64,000 nucleotides of DNA from Polynucleobacter sp. JS-JIR-5-A7 (GTDB taxonomy: Bacteria; Pseudomonadota; Gammaproteobacteria; Burkholderiales; Burkholderiaceae), in assembly GCF_018687935.1 (NCBI RefSeq), contig NZ_CP061308.1:1482048-1546047 (forward strand), in the 5' to 3' direction. Positions 8,420 through 16,806 of this stretch are shown here, one piece after another. A program made the position numbers and the translations under genes. Each line of letters begins with the position of its first letter. Positions within the stretch are counted from its first letter, which is position 1. Below the pieces are notes generated by a model, which saw nothing but the letters and a program-made list of their open reading frames with translations, made no database searches and was not told where the DNA came from.

Positions 8420-9933
8420 GTTAGGGCTTTTTTAGGATCGGCTACTACAGACATTAATGCTTTTGCCGAAGATAAAACACCGGGGATACCCGCACCAGGG
8501 TGGGTTCCAGCGCCCACCATATAAAGACCTTCAACATCCTCACTACGGTTATGAGGTCTAAACCAAGCGCTTTGTAATAAGAGGGGCTCAAAACCAAAGG
8601 CAGCACCTTTGACTGACAAGAGGCGATCCTGAAAATCTTGAGGTGTCATACAAAAAGATGTCTTGAGGTGTTTTTCAAAGCCAGGCAAAACACTTTTATC
8701 TAGATACTTGGCGATCGCTTGACGATAAGACTCAGTCTCTTTGGACCAGTCCGTACCGCTTGCTAAATTCGGTACTGGAGCCAATACGTAAAATGTATCG
8801 CCGCCAGCAGGAGCTAAAGATGGATCCGTAGCTGTTGGTCTATGCAAATACAGACTGAAGTCATCTGCCAAGATGTGTTTCTTAAAGATATCTGTTAAAA
8901 GCTCTTTATAACGCTTGCCCAACAAGATCATATGGTGGGGAACATCAGGATATTGTTTGTCTGTGCCAAAGTACCAAACAAAGAGACTCATTGAATATTT
9001 ACTACTATTGACCTTAGAGTCTGTCCACACTTTCCGATGCTCTGGGGCGATGAGTTTCTGATAAGTCCAAGCGGCATCCGCATTCGAAACCACAATATCA
9101 GAAGGTATAAATTCACCATTGGCAAGTGTGACACCTTGAGCTTTACCATTGACTACTTCGATACGCTTCACCTCAGAGTTAAGCCGAATCTCCACCCCTC
9201 TATCAGCCAATAAACCCGCTAAACCTTTAATTAAAGAGCCGGTTCCACCCATAGCAGAATGAACGCCATGGCGTCGTTCTAAGGAATTGATGAGCGCATA
9301 GACTGCGGTTACAGAAAAAGGATTTCCGCCAATTAAGAGTGGATGAAAACTCATCACCTGACGTATCTTGTCATTTTTTAAATGACGTGCAACTAACTTG
9401 TAAATACTCTCCCAGGCCTTCATCTTGATCATCGATGGAATTGCACGAATCAAATCACCAATTGAGTCAAATGCAGTGGAACTGAGTTCCTGAAATCCAA
9501 GCTTGTAGCATTTTTCTGCCTCCGCTAAAAATCGCTCATAACCTGGCAAGTCTTCTGGTGCAAACTTAGCCACTTCGGCGCGCATTCTGGCGGGGTCACC
9601 GGTATAGTCAAAGTGGGTTCCATCATCAAAGCGGATGCGATAGAAAGGATCCATTAAACGAAGGTCAACATCGTCGGTCATTTTCTTACCGCACAACTCC
9701 CATAACTCATTAAGCAGGAAGGGTGCAGTAATAATGGTGGGGCCTGCGTCAAAGGTATAGCCATCGCGACGATGAACGTATGCCCTACCCCCTGGAGCAT
9801 CGAGCTTTTCTAAAACAATGACCTTATAGCCTTTACAAGACAAACGAATGGCGGCTGCTAAACCACCAAATCCACTTCCAATCACAATGGCAGTGGATCC
9901 TTCATTTTCCTTAAAGTCAGCTTTTTTTAACAT
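8416..9933 (-). CDS. crtI: Phytoene desaturase CrtI
   Basis: 505 aa FAD-dependent desaturase that converts phytoene to neurosporene or lycopene by successive desaturations. It shows the N-terminal FAD motif AIVIGSGFGGLAAAIRLS, the GGRAYVHRRDGYTFDAGPTI block and the C-terminal VGAGTHPGAGIPGVLSSAK signature. It is first of the crtI-crtB pair. Only 27 bases separate its start from the terminator hairpin after pufC, leaving almost no room for a separate promoter, so expression probably relies on read-through from the puf operon or a promoter within pufC. Confidence 0.95.
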   Translation of the reverse strand: MLKKADFKENEGSTAIVIGSGFGGLAAAIRLSCKGYKVIVLEKLDAPGGRAYVHRRDGYTFDAGPTIITAPFLLNELWELCGKKMTDDVDLRLMDPFYRIRFDDGTHFDYTGDPARMRAEVAKFAPEDLPGYERFLAEAEKCYKLGFQELSSTAFDSIGDLIRAIPSMIKMKAWESIYKLVARHLKNDKIRQVMSFHPLLIGGNPFSVTAVYALINSLERRHGVHSAMGGTGSLIKGLAGLLADRGVEIRLNSEVKRIEVVNGKAQGVTLANGEFIPSDIVVSNADAAWTYQKLIAPEHRKVWTDSKVNSSKYSMSLFVWYFGTDKQYPDVPHHMILLGKRYKELLTDIFKKHILADDFSLYLHRPTATDPSLAPAGGDTFYVLAPVPNLASGTDWSKETESYRQAIAKYLDKSVLPGFEKHLKTSFCMTPQDFQDRLLSVKGAAFGFEPLLLQSAWFRPHNRSEDVEGLYMVGAGTHPGAGIPGVLSSAKALMSVVADPKKALT

Positions 9934-9954
9934 TTCCTCAAACCAACTTTTCTA

Positions 9955-9991
9955 CAAAAAAATAGCGTCATATTGATCGTATGACGCTATT
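9955..9991 (-). terminator. Rho-independent terminator after pufC
   Basis: A perfect 11-bp stem (9961-9971 with 9981-9991, arm AATAGCGTCAT) with a 9-base loop. Read on the minus strand it is followed by TTTTTTGTAGA. It lies between the pufC stop and the crtI start and should attenuate, rather than fully isolate, crtIB from the puf operon. Confidence 0.8.
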
Positions 9992-10010
9992 GGTTAGAAC
10001 GAACTATAGA

Positions 10011-11078
10011 TTACTTCATTGCCACCGATTTTGCTGGTGGAACAGGATCCTTAGCCTTCATCGCTGGCTTTGCTGGACCAGTTAAGAAAGGATAGTCTGA
10101 CAACATCGATACTCCATAAAGTGGCTTGTAAGCCCCTTGGTGGCAAGTAGCACAATTGGCTTTGGCAACATCTCCAGTAGGCCCTAAACGATGCTCTGGA
10201 AACAAGCCTTTAATTGGCTCCATGTAATTATTATTGATATCTTGCGCCATCCGAATGGCATACCAAGCTCTAGCTCTTTGTGGAGGACTCTCTTCCCAAG
10301 ATGAGAAATTACGTGAGTTATGGCAATACGTGCAATTAACACCCAATGATTTTGAGAAGTGCATCATCAAACCATAGGTCGCTTCAGTTTCGTTGATGCT
10401 GTGTTTATTGCCTGTTGGTAATGCGGTGCCGCCCTGCACACGAATGTTGCTCGATTTCGTGAGGTACTGAGCAAAATAATCATTTGGCAAAGATGAATAG
10501 CCTGAAGCAGCAACTGGCGTATTTTGTCCGTCTTTATCACCTAGCAGTCCATTACCCGTCTGTTGCTTCGGCGCTTTGAACCAAACTTGCTCAGGGATAT
10601 TATTGCCACGATGGCAGGTGTAGCATGTCACGCCCGTCTGCGCTACGTGATCTTGCCATTGAGTATTCACTCGCTGTGTCATCAAAATCATATTGCGCGC
10701 AACTTGCTTGGTGTAGAGCGAGTCATCTGCAAAGTTCGCAGGGTTATGACAATAAGTACAACCTTGCTCTGGCGCAACCCAGCTTGTCATGGAAGCCATG
10801 AAGGTACCAAATTGAGCTACGCTCAAATTATTCAGAACTTTCACATTTTTATAGACCGCTCCTGCTTTTGGTCCATCTGCTGGAGCAGCGCCATACGAGA
10901 CAGGTACAGCATTTTTCTCAGCCTGTTCAGCTAAGATGCGCGGGTTGTAAATCAAATCCATGCCTGTTCCACGGAAGCCATGCTGGACAGCTTCAATTGG
11001 AGGCCTCTCGCAGCCGGACAGAACCAGAACACTTGCCAACAGAGCCGGCAATATCAGAAATTTTCTTAATTGCTTCAT
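10011..11078 (-). CDS. pufC: Photosynthetic reaction-centre tetrahaem cytochrome c subunit PufC
   Basis: 355 aa lipoprotein that re-reduces the special pair from the periplasmic side. A lipobox VLSGC puts the lipid anchor on Cys23. Four CxxCH haem sites are visible: CTYCH (107-111), CYTCH (152-156), CTYCH (249-253) and CATCH (309-313). Methionine axial-ligand helices precede them (for example FMASM and MILMT). The Pro/Ala/Lys-rich tail after residue 330 is not part of the haem core. Its ATG overlaps the pufM stop (ATGA). Confidence 0.96.
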   Translation of the reverse strand: MKQLRKFLILPALLASVLVLSGCERPPIEAVQHGFRGTGMDLIYNPRILAEQAEKNAVPVSYGAAPADGPKAGAVYKNVKVLNNLSVAQFGTFMASMTSWVAPEQGCTYCHNPANFADDSLYTKQVARNMILMTQRVNTQWQDHVAQTGVTCYTCHRGNNIPEQVWFKAPKQQTGNGLLGDKDGQNTPVAASGYSSLPNDYFAQYLTKSSNIRVQGGTALPTGNKHSINETEATYGLMMHFSKSLGVNCTYCHNSRNFSSWEESPPQRARAWYAIRMAQDINNNYMEPIKGLFPEHRLGPTGDVAKANCATCHQGAYKPLYGVSMLSDYPFLTGPAKPAMKAKDPVPPAKSVAMK

Positions 11079-12097
11079 GGCTTAACTCCTGTAATAACAG
11101 GTGCAGCAGGTGCAGCTGGCGGGACGAATCCAGAAGTGGCTGGATCGGGGATAGGGACTCCAAAAACGTCTGGATAAGAAGGGGCAACATTATGTTTCAC
11201 TGCCCATAAATACCAGTTATCCACTACGGTACCGGTGAGCAAAATACCAATGCCACCTACTAAAGGTGTTAGTACTGCAAACCACCAAGCCCAACGGTGA
11301 ATCGATTCCATCGTGGCATTAAAGCCCATGGTCCATCTCCAGAACAAAGCGGCTCTTTCTGAAGCTGTACCACGATCAACGATTTGCTCAATCTCGCGTT
11401 CGCCACCAAAGCGGCTGACTGCCAAAATCGTTGCGCCATGCATGGCAAATAAGAGTGCTGAGCCATAGAGGAAAACAATCGAGAGCATGTGGAATGGGTT
11501 ATAGAATAAATTGCCATAGCGCAATGAAAATGCGGCAGTCCAATCTAAGTGCGAGAAGACTCCAAATGGAACCGCCTCACTCCAACTACCCATCATGATC
11601 GGACGAATAAACCCCAAAACAAGATATAACCAGATAGCCGCTAAGAAACCCCAGGCAATGTGAGTACCCATACCTAAAGCGATAGCACGACGATACATTC
11701 TTGCCCACCACAATAGAATCGATACGGTTAGGAAGAAGCCTGCCATCATCCACCAGCCACCCTCATTGAGAGGCATAAACAGAGACAAGCCATGTTTAGG
11801 TAAAGGTGGATCCAGTGACAGCCAAAATAATTGGCGCACAAATTGAATTGGGCTCCAATTAACTGAGGCCAGCATATTCCAGCCCATAATCTGAATGGCA
11901 ATAATGCCGAAAAATAAAGAGGCTAAACCAAGACGCCCTAAATAAATTGGTCCTAACTGAGCATTACCCAATCGGCCAAATAAATGATAGAGCTTGGGCT
12001 CGCCAAAGCGCTCGCGCTCATCATAAGGATCTATGGAGACTCCATGATGTGGTGGCGCAACGACTTGAACTTGAGTAAAAAGGTTTTGATATTCCAT
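11075..12097 (-). CDS. pufM: Reaction-centre M subunit PufM
   Basis: 340 aa integral membrane protein of the type-II photosynthetic reaction centre. Five transmembrane helices are evident, with YNPFHMLSIVFLYGSALLF and the MESIHRWAWW block containing the conserved pigment/iron His residues. The C terminus is extended with a Pro/Ala-rich tail (about residues 318-340), common when PufC docks on the complex. It is 18 bases downstream of pufL and overlaps pufC by 4 bases. Confidence 0.97.
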   Translation of the reverse strand: MEYQNLFTQVQVVAPPHHGVSIDPYDERERFGEPKLYHLFGRLGNAQLGPIYLGRLGLASLFFGIIAIQIMGWNMLASVNWSPIQFVRQLFWLSLDPPLPKHGLSLFMPLNEGGWWMMAGFFLTVSILLWWARMYRRAIALGMGTHIAWGFLAAIWLYLVLGFIRPIMMGSWSEAVPFGVFSHLDWTAAFSLRYGNLFYNPFHMLSIVFLYGSALLFAMHGATILAVSRFGGEREIEQIVDRGTASERAALFWRWTMGFNATMESIHRWAWWFAVLTPLVGGIGILLTGTVVDNWYLWAVKHNVAPSYPDVFGVPIPDPATSGFVPPAAPAAPVITGVKP

Positions 12098-12115
12098 AAT
12101 TTTTATATTCCCCTC

Positions 12116-12940
12116 TTATCGCCAAATCGGCAGGTTCAACCACCAGCCCCACCATTCTGGCCAACCACGAGTCCAAAATGGGCCGCTAATCACAATACAA
12201 ACGGCGCTCCAGAAAACTGCTGCTAAAGCTAAAAATAATCCGAGGCGATGAATGCCTAAAGTTCCGATGGAATAACCGATCGCATCTCTAAAGAAAGTAT
12301 CTTCATGCTCAGGCGTTTTAACAAACTGCCCTTTTTGTGGATTAGTGGACGATAAGACCAAGCCACCGTGTAATACCAAAGCGAAGGTGGTAGTAAAGAA
12401 TAAGGACACAGCGATCATATGCGCTGGGTTGTAATGAAAATGTAAGTACTGATAGCCTGTATTGGATACCCAATCGAGGTGACTCAAGATACCGTAGGGA
12501 AAACCGTGACCCCATGCACCCATCAGTACAGGTCTAATGACTACCAAAGTGAAATAAGCAAATACCGCCATTAAGTAGGCGAAGGGAACATGAAGCCCCA
12601 TACCCAGTTTTCGGCAAATTTCAATTTCACGTAAAGCCCATGAAAAGAATGCGCCTAGAGCACATACTGTGATGAGCTGCCACAGGCCTCCTTTTAATAA
12701 GGGGGCAAAGCCTAATCCATAACTGATATCCGGTGGGGCAATGTTAATTTGCCAAGGGTTCCAGGTTGGGCCCTGTGAAGCGCCCCATAAAATGAGCGCG
12801 GTGCCTAAAAAAGCAAAGAAGACAGTCGTAACACCAAAAAATCCAACATAAAACGGCCCTACCCAAAAATCGAATAAGTCCCCACCAACTAAGGTACCAC
12901 CTCGAACACGATACTTTCTTTCAAAACTTAGCATGGCCAT
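12116..12940 (-). CDS. pufL: Reaction-centre L subunit PufL
   Basis: 274 aa with the classic start MAMLSFERKYRVRGGTL and five transmembrane helices; YNPAHMIAVSLFF and GTLGIHRLGLFLAL carry the bacteriochlorophyll and iron ligands. I place the start at 12940 because GGAGAG lies 7 bases upstream; an in-frame ATG at 12955 contains that ribosome site and would add five residues not seen in the family. It is preceded by a large hairpin separating it from pufA. Confidence 0.96.
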   Translation of the reverse strand: MAMLSFERKYRVRGGTLVGGDLFDFWVGPFYVGFFGVTTVFFAFLGTALILWGASQGPTWNPWQINIAPPDISYGLGFAPLLKGGLWQLITVCALGAFFSWALREIEICRKLGMGLHVPFAYLMAVFAYFTLVVIRPVLMGAWGHGFPYGILSHLDWVSNTGYQYLHFHYNPAHMIAVSLFFTTTFALVLHGGLVLSSTNPQKGQFVKTPEHEDTFFRDAIGYSIGTLGIHRLGLFLALAAVFWSAVCIVISGPFWTRGWPEWWGWWLNLPIWR

Positions 12941-12965
12941 TTTTATGCTCTCCAATGAATGGATA

Positions 12966-13005
12966 AATAGGGTTGAGCTAAAAAGCTTTTTAACCTAACC
13001 CTATT
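12966..13005 (-). other. pufA-pufL intercistronic hairpin
   Basis: A 40-base imperfect palindrome: outer arms AATAGGGTT/AACCCTATT (12966-12974 and 12997-13005, perfect 9 bp) around an inner perfect 14-bp palindrome TAAAAAGCTTTTTA (12979-12992). No T-run follows on the minus strand, so it is not a standard terminator. In Rhodobacter, hairpins at this place protect the pufBA message and raise the antenna-to-reaction-centre ratio; the same role is inferred here. Confidence 0.7.
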
Positions 13006-13023
13006 CACCATTTTTTATACAAA

Positions 13024-13230
13024 TTACTTTGCTGCTGGAACTGATGGTGGCATTGCAGAACCTGTTTTTGCTTCCATCGCCTTGAACTGGGCTTGGCTCA
13101 AACCATCCAACCAGTTGAAACGAACGCTGCTCAGCAAAATCAAATGAATCATTGCTGCAAGACCAAACAGAAAAATACCTTGAACAACCATTGATCGCAA
13201 CGGATCATACAGTTTCCAAATTCTCCACAT
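13024..13230 (-). CDS. pufA: LH1 antenna alpha polypeptide PufA
   Basis: 68 aa single-pass antenna protein. The sequence MWRIWKLYDPLR leads into a hydrophobic helix with the bacteriochlorophyll-ligating His in AAMIHLILLSS, followed by RFNWLDG, all typical of LH1 alpha. AGGAGA lies just upstream of the ATG. It is separated from pufB by an extra small membrane ORF, which is unusual: pufB and pufA normally adjoin. Confidence 0.95.
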   Translation of the reverse strand: MWRIWKLYDPLRSMVVQGIFLFGLAAMIHLILLSSVRFNWLDGLSQAQFKAMEAKTGSAMPPSVPAAK

Positions 13231-13239
13231 AATCTTCTC

Positions 13240-13464
13240 CTAATTTAAGTAAGACATAAAACCATAAACAGCCGACCTTGTGCCCTCGATAAGCGATTTT
13301 TCTTCAGCCCCTGGAAGCCAAGAACTCCACTTATTTGGCAAAATCTGGGTAAACAAAGAAATAACAAAGCACACTAGAAAACACAAAATAAAAATAAGAT
13401 TAAAAGAAATAGAATCTTCTCTAATCATATTTTTTTCCCTGCTCATAACGTGATCATTTTTCAT
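13240..13464 (-). CDS. Small single-pass membrane protein between pufB and pufA, function unknown
   Basis: 74 aa if started at ATG 13464; ATGs at 13446 and 13428 are alternatives, and the last has AGGGA upstream. A charged N terminus (MSREKNMIRED) precedes one strongly hydrophobic segment (about residues 20-43), then a polar tail with SSWLPGAEEKSLIEGTRSAVYGFM. The positive-inside rule puts the N terminus in the cytoplasm. It is 9 bases from pufA and 27 from pufB, so it must be co-transcribed with both LH1 genes. It lacks the His ligand of an antenna polypeptide and does not look like Rhodobacter PufX. An LH1-associated accessory subunit is a guess from position. Confidence 0.7.
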   Translation of the reverse strand: MKNDHVMSREKNMIREDSISFNLIFILCFLVCFVISLFTQILPNKWSSWLPGAEEKSLIEGTRSAVYGFMSYLN

Positions 13465-13491
13465 TTCATCCCCCTAAGATTGAGTCCTATT

Positions 13492-13644
13492 TCAGTGGAA
13501 CCAAGGACGCCAAGCCCAAACCAAAATATGGGCTACAACTGCTATCGAAACAAAACCAACTAAACCTTGGACGTACAACTGGTGAAACTCCTTGGCTTCG
13601 TCATCAGTAAGGCCGGATATTGAACCTGTTCTGTGGTCGCTCAT
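13492..13644 (-). CDS. pufB: LH1 antenna beta polypeptide PufB
   Basis: 50 aa: MSDHRTGSISGLTDDEAKEF, then HQLYVQGLVGFVSIAVVAHI with the pigment-binding His, and the VWAWRPWFH end that marks LH1 beta chains. The ribosome site AAGGAGGT (13653-13660) is very strong and lies inside the upstream 49-aa ORF. The ATG overlaps that ORF's stop codon (ATGA), which suggests translational coupling from bchZ into the antenna genes. Confidence 0.95.
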   Translation of the reverse strand: MSDHRTGSISGLTDDEAKEFHQLYVQGLVGFVSIAVVAHILVWAWRPWFH

Positions 13645-13790
13645 AACCTAATACCTCCTTCAAAAATAGCCTTGCGGCCGTTACCGCGCTTAACCCGCGC
13701 GACATGGGCTGTAGCGTACGGCATGCCACATTCCGTTTTCAACAAATCAATTGATTTGTTGTAGTTAACTTTTGCCAATGAAGTCATCAT
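13641..13790 (-). CDS. 49-aa basic ORF linking bchZ to pufB, function unknown
   Basis: Starts with a double ATG that overlaps the bchZ stop (ATGA at 13787-13790) and ends overlapping the pufB start (ATGA at 13641-13644). The product, MMTSLAKVNYNKSIDLLKTE followed by CGMPYATAHVARVKRGNGRK and a short tail, is soluble and basic at its C terminus. It occupies the place of pufQ in Rhodobacter but has no membrane segment and no resemblance to PufQ that I can see. It may be a regulatory leader peptide or a real small protein; its 3' end carries the pufB ribosome site either way. Confidence 0.55.
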   Translation of the reverse strand: MMTSLAKVNYNKSIDLLKTECGMPYATAHVARVKRGNGRKAIFEGGIRL

Positions 13791-15244
13791 GCTTCGACCT
13801 CTTCAATAATTTCTTTACAGGATGACTTCACTCTGGCAGCGGTGATTCTTTCTTCGCCAGCTTTTTCTGCTTCTTGCTCTATACGATCACGCATTTCTTT
13901 AGCAGCAGAAATCTGAACCAACACTGGCCTGGTTTTAATATAGTCAGCCACCAATTTCTGAGCATCCTGGTCCCAAGGCAGAGCATTCGAACGATAGGTT
14001 CGCGTTAGCGAAGCATCGACCTTATCCATATCGGTACCCAAGGGCAGGATATAAAAGAGCGCATCGAATAGTCCGTTACAAAATTCTTGAATGATGTAGG
14101 TTGCGCCGGCGTAGCCCATAAATGGAGTGCCGGTATGGCGACGAATAATGGCGCCAGGAAATGACGAGGGGATATAAGAGGCTTTGCTGCCGTTTTCAGC
14201 CAAATACATTCTTTCGTTGTAGCTGCCAAACATGACTAGTGGTGGCTTTTCTTTGGTTAACTTACGTACGTCTTGATTATTGGTTTTCTCACCAGGCTTT
14301 CTTGGAACAGCAAAGCTGCAAGGTAGGCCCATCTCATCGGATAAGAAATGACGAATGCCTCTGGTGTAAGTTTCATTAGCGACTACTGCATAACTTGCAG
14401 TACTGAAAAAGTCTTGGGTTACTGAACGCCACAAATCCCAGATCGGTTTAATGGTGGTATGTTTCTCGCGTTCAATAAATGGCTCTGGATCTACACCAAG
14501 CAATTCACCGAGTTTGCGCAAGAATTGAGTAGTGCTATGTAAACCCAGTGGTGCTTGTAAATAAGGACGCTCTAGAGCTTCACAAAGCATGCGTCCAAAC
14601 TCACGGTACATACAGATATTCACATCAGCATTGACTAAGTTCTCAACTTCAGCCAAATGGGATCCCAATGGGAAGACCATATTAATTTCAGCACCAATAC
14701 CTTCGACCAAACGACGGATTTCTGCCAAATCACTCGGCATATTAAAGGTGCCATAACAAGGTCCAATAATATTGACGCGTGGCTTTTCACCTTCTGCTCT
14801 AGGTTTACGCTCTGGAATCTTACGAACGCCATACTCGCTCCATAACCAATACATAGCGCGATTAGCACATTGCCATTGATCTTCATCGATGGTTCTTGGT
14901 AAGAAACGAGCAATATTCATGCCTTCAGGAGTAACGCCACCGCCAATCATTTCTGCAATGGAACCTGTCACTACGACTGCTGGTAAGTCTGGGTCTAAGG
15001 TAGCATGCGCACGCTTCATGGCGCCTTCAGTACCTTCGCGCCCTAACTGCTCTTCCTCTAAGCCAGTAACGACAATCGGTAACTCGTGAGGAGGTAATGC
15101 ATCGGTGTAATGCAAAACAGAAGTCACTGGTAAGTTTTCGCAACCTACAGGACCGTCAATAACTACTTGCAGACCTTTGATAGCAGTAAATACGTACACT
15201 GCTCCCCAATATCCACCGGCGCGATCATGATCGATGGCAAACAT
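13787..15244 (-). CDS. bchZ: Chlorophyllide reductase subunit BchZ
   Basis: 485 aa nitrogenase-like beta subunit of chlorophyllide a reductase (BchXYZ), which reduces ring B to make the bacteriochlorin. The start MFAIDHDRAGGYWGAVYVFTA with Cys35 in VDGPVGCENLP is characteristic. The DUF3479-free C terminus ends in a helical charged tail. The gene overlaps bchY by one base (TAATG) and the following 49-aa ORF by 4 bases. Confidence 0.96.
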   Translation of the reverse strand: MFAIDHDRAGGYWGAVYVFTAIKGLQVVIDGPVGCENLPVTSVLHYTDALPPHELPIVVTGLEEEQLGREGTEGAMKRAHATLDPDLPAVVVTGSIAEMIGGGVTPEGMNIARFLPRTIDEDQWQCANRAMYWLWSEYGVRKIPERKPRAEGEKPRVNIIGPCYGTFNMPSDLAEIRRLVEGIGAEINMVFPLGSHLAEVENLVNADVNICMYREFGRMLCEALERPYLQAPLGLHSTTQFLRKLGELLGVDPEPFIEREKHTTIKPIWDLWRSVTQDFFSTASYAVVANETYTRGIRHFLSDEMGLPCSFAVPRKPGEKTNNQDVRKLTKEKPPLVMFGSYNERMYLAENGSKASYIPSSFPGAIIRRHTGTPFMGYAGATYIIQEFCNGLFDALFYILPLGTDMDKVDASLTRTYRSNALPWDQDAQKLVADYIKTRPVLVQISAAKEMRDRIEQEAEKAGEERITAARVKSSCKEIIEEVEA

Positions 15245-16782
15245 TACATCATCTCCTCAGCTTTACGCTTCTTGATTTTCTTCTCTAGTTTGCGACGCAC
15301 TTCGGCTTTGAACTCTGGATGATCTTGAGGAACATTCTCCCAAACACCAGACTTAAATCCAGATCCAACATCACCAAAGAATGCTTTCATCTCATCAAAA
15401 CGCGCTTGATTACCAATCGCGGCATTAATTACTTGCGCTAATGAACCTGCACCTGCAGGACCCATCAACGGTCTTGCTGAAATCAAATTCGTAAAATACA
15501 GAGAGGGGATTGACGCTTGCTTAGCAGCTTGCACTACTGGGGTAGTACCAATCGCCAAGTCTGGTTTGAATTCTTTCATTGCTGCCAAATCTTGCTCCAA
15601 TGAAGCGCGGAACTGAACGTGCACTCCTTTGGCCTCTAACCATTCACGATCTTCATCGCTCCATGGCGTGCGAGGACAGGCAGAGCCAACATAACGAACA
15701 TCGGCACCACTCTCAATCAGTAGACGGGCTACGATGAGCTCCGAACCTTCATAGCCACTTAAGGTAATACGGCCCTTAATTGGTGCCGCAGCAAGCACGC
15801 CTTTAATGGCTGGAAGAATCTTGTTTTGTGCAGCAGCGATCAGATCCTGCGGAGTATTGGTTGATTTACCAATGGCCTCTAACCAACGTGCTGTACCTTC
15901 ATAACCTACTGGAGCTGAACCAACAATGGAACGTCCTGCTGCTTCAAACTCACGAATACAAGAGGTGTAAAACGGATGTAATGCAGCAACAGTTACACAA
16001 TCGAGCGCTTGATACATTTCACGCCATTCACGAGTGGGTACTGAAGCCCCAACTGCCAAGCCCATTGGCTCAATCATCATGCCGATGCCAACAGGATCCG
16101 CTGGGAAAATTTCACCTAATAGAGTAATCGTTGGCTTACTTGAGCGACCAGCACGAGGTGCTTGTACTGGGCCCGACATGGCTTCATTGCGAGCATAATT
16201 GAGCATAGCGCCGGCTAGAACATCTTTTGCTTCAGCATGGGTTGGCACACCAAAGCCTGGTACATCAATCCCAATAATCCTGACACCATTAATTTCTTTT
16301 GGCAGCAACTGAAGTGGAACACCACTGGCTGTTGGTACGCATAAATTAATAATGACGATCGCGTCATATTTTTCTGGATCAGCCTCTTGGTAGACAGAGT
16401 CGCGAATATCTTCAAACAACTTACCAGTCACGAGGGTCTCTGAATTAAACGGCACATAACCCACACTACGACGGGCGCCATAAAAATGAGAAGTGAAAGT
16501 TAAACCATAAACACAGCAGGCAGAACCAGAAAGAATCGTGGCAGTTCTACGCATCCGCAAACCTACGCGCAATGCTCCAAATGCAGGGCACATACTTTGT
16601 GGTTGGTCATGCGGGCCCTTAGGATAGTCTTTGGCATATTGCTGCAGAGTTTCAGACTTACCAGCCGCCTTAGCAGCAGCGAGCATCTCTGCTTCACCGG
16701 AGTGACAGCCCAGACCATCACCTAAAGTAGGATCGGTCTTGAGCTTTTCCTCGGGAGTAATCGGAATGATCGTTTTAGTCAT
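15244..16782 (-). CDS. bchY: Chlorophyllide reductase subunit BchY
   Basis: 512 aa nitrogenase-like alpha subunit of the chlorophyllide reductase catalytic component with BchZ. Cluster-ligand cysteines lie in GLGCHSGEAEML, QSMCPAFGALR and SACCVYGLTF near the N terminus. It ends with a Lys/Arg-rich tail (RRKLEKKIKKRKAEEMM). It follows bchX by 24 bases and is coupled to bchZ by a one-base stop/start overlap. Confidence 0.96.
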   Translation of the reverse strand: MTKTIIPITPEEKLKTDPTLGDGLGCHSGEAEMLAAAKAAGKSETLQQYAKDYPKGPHDQPQSMCPAFGALRVGLRMRRTATILSGSACCVYGLTFTSHFYGARRSVGYVPFNSETLVTGKLFEDIRDSVYQEADPEKYDAIVIINLCVPTASGVPLQLLPKEINGVRIIGIDVPGFGVPTHAEAKDVLAGAMLNYARNEAMSGPVQAPRAGRSSKPTITLLGEIFPADPVGIGMMIEPMGLAVGASVPTREWREMYQALDCVTVAALHPFYTSCIREFEAAGRSIVGSAPVGYEGTARWLEAIGKSTNTPQDLIAAAQNKILPAIKGVLAAAPIKGRITLSGYEGSELIVARLLIESGADVRYVGSACPRTPWSDEDREWLEAKGVHVQFRASLEQDLAAMKEFKPDLAIGTTPVVQAAKQASIPSLYFTNLISARPLMGPAGAGSLAQVINAAIGNQARFDEMKAFFGDVGSGFKSGVWENVPQDHPEFKAEVRRKLEKKIKKRKAEEMM

Positions 16783-16806
16783 AGCAGCAGATTGCTCTCT
16801 ATCTCT

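Noticed and set aside
13240..13464. PufX or PufQ identity for the small puf ORFs
   Set aside because: Neither the 74-aa nor the 49-aa product shows PufX or PufQ sequence features, and PufX lies after pufM in Rhodobacter, not between pufB and pufA.
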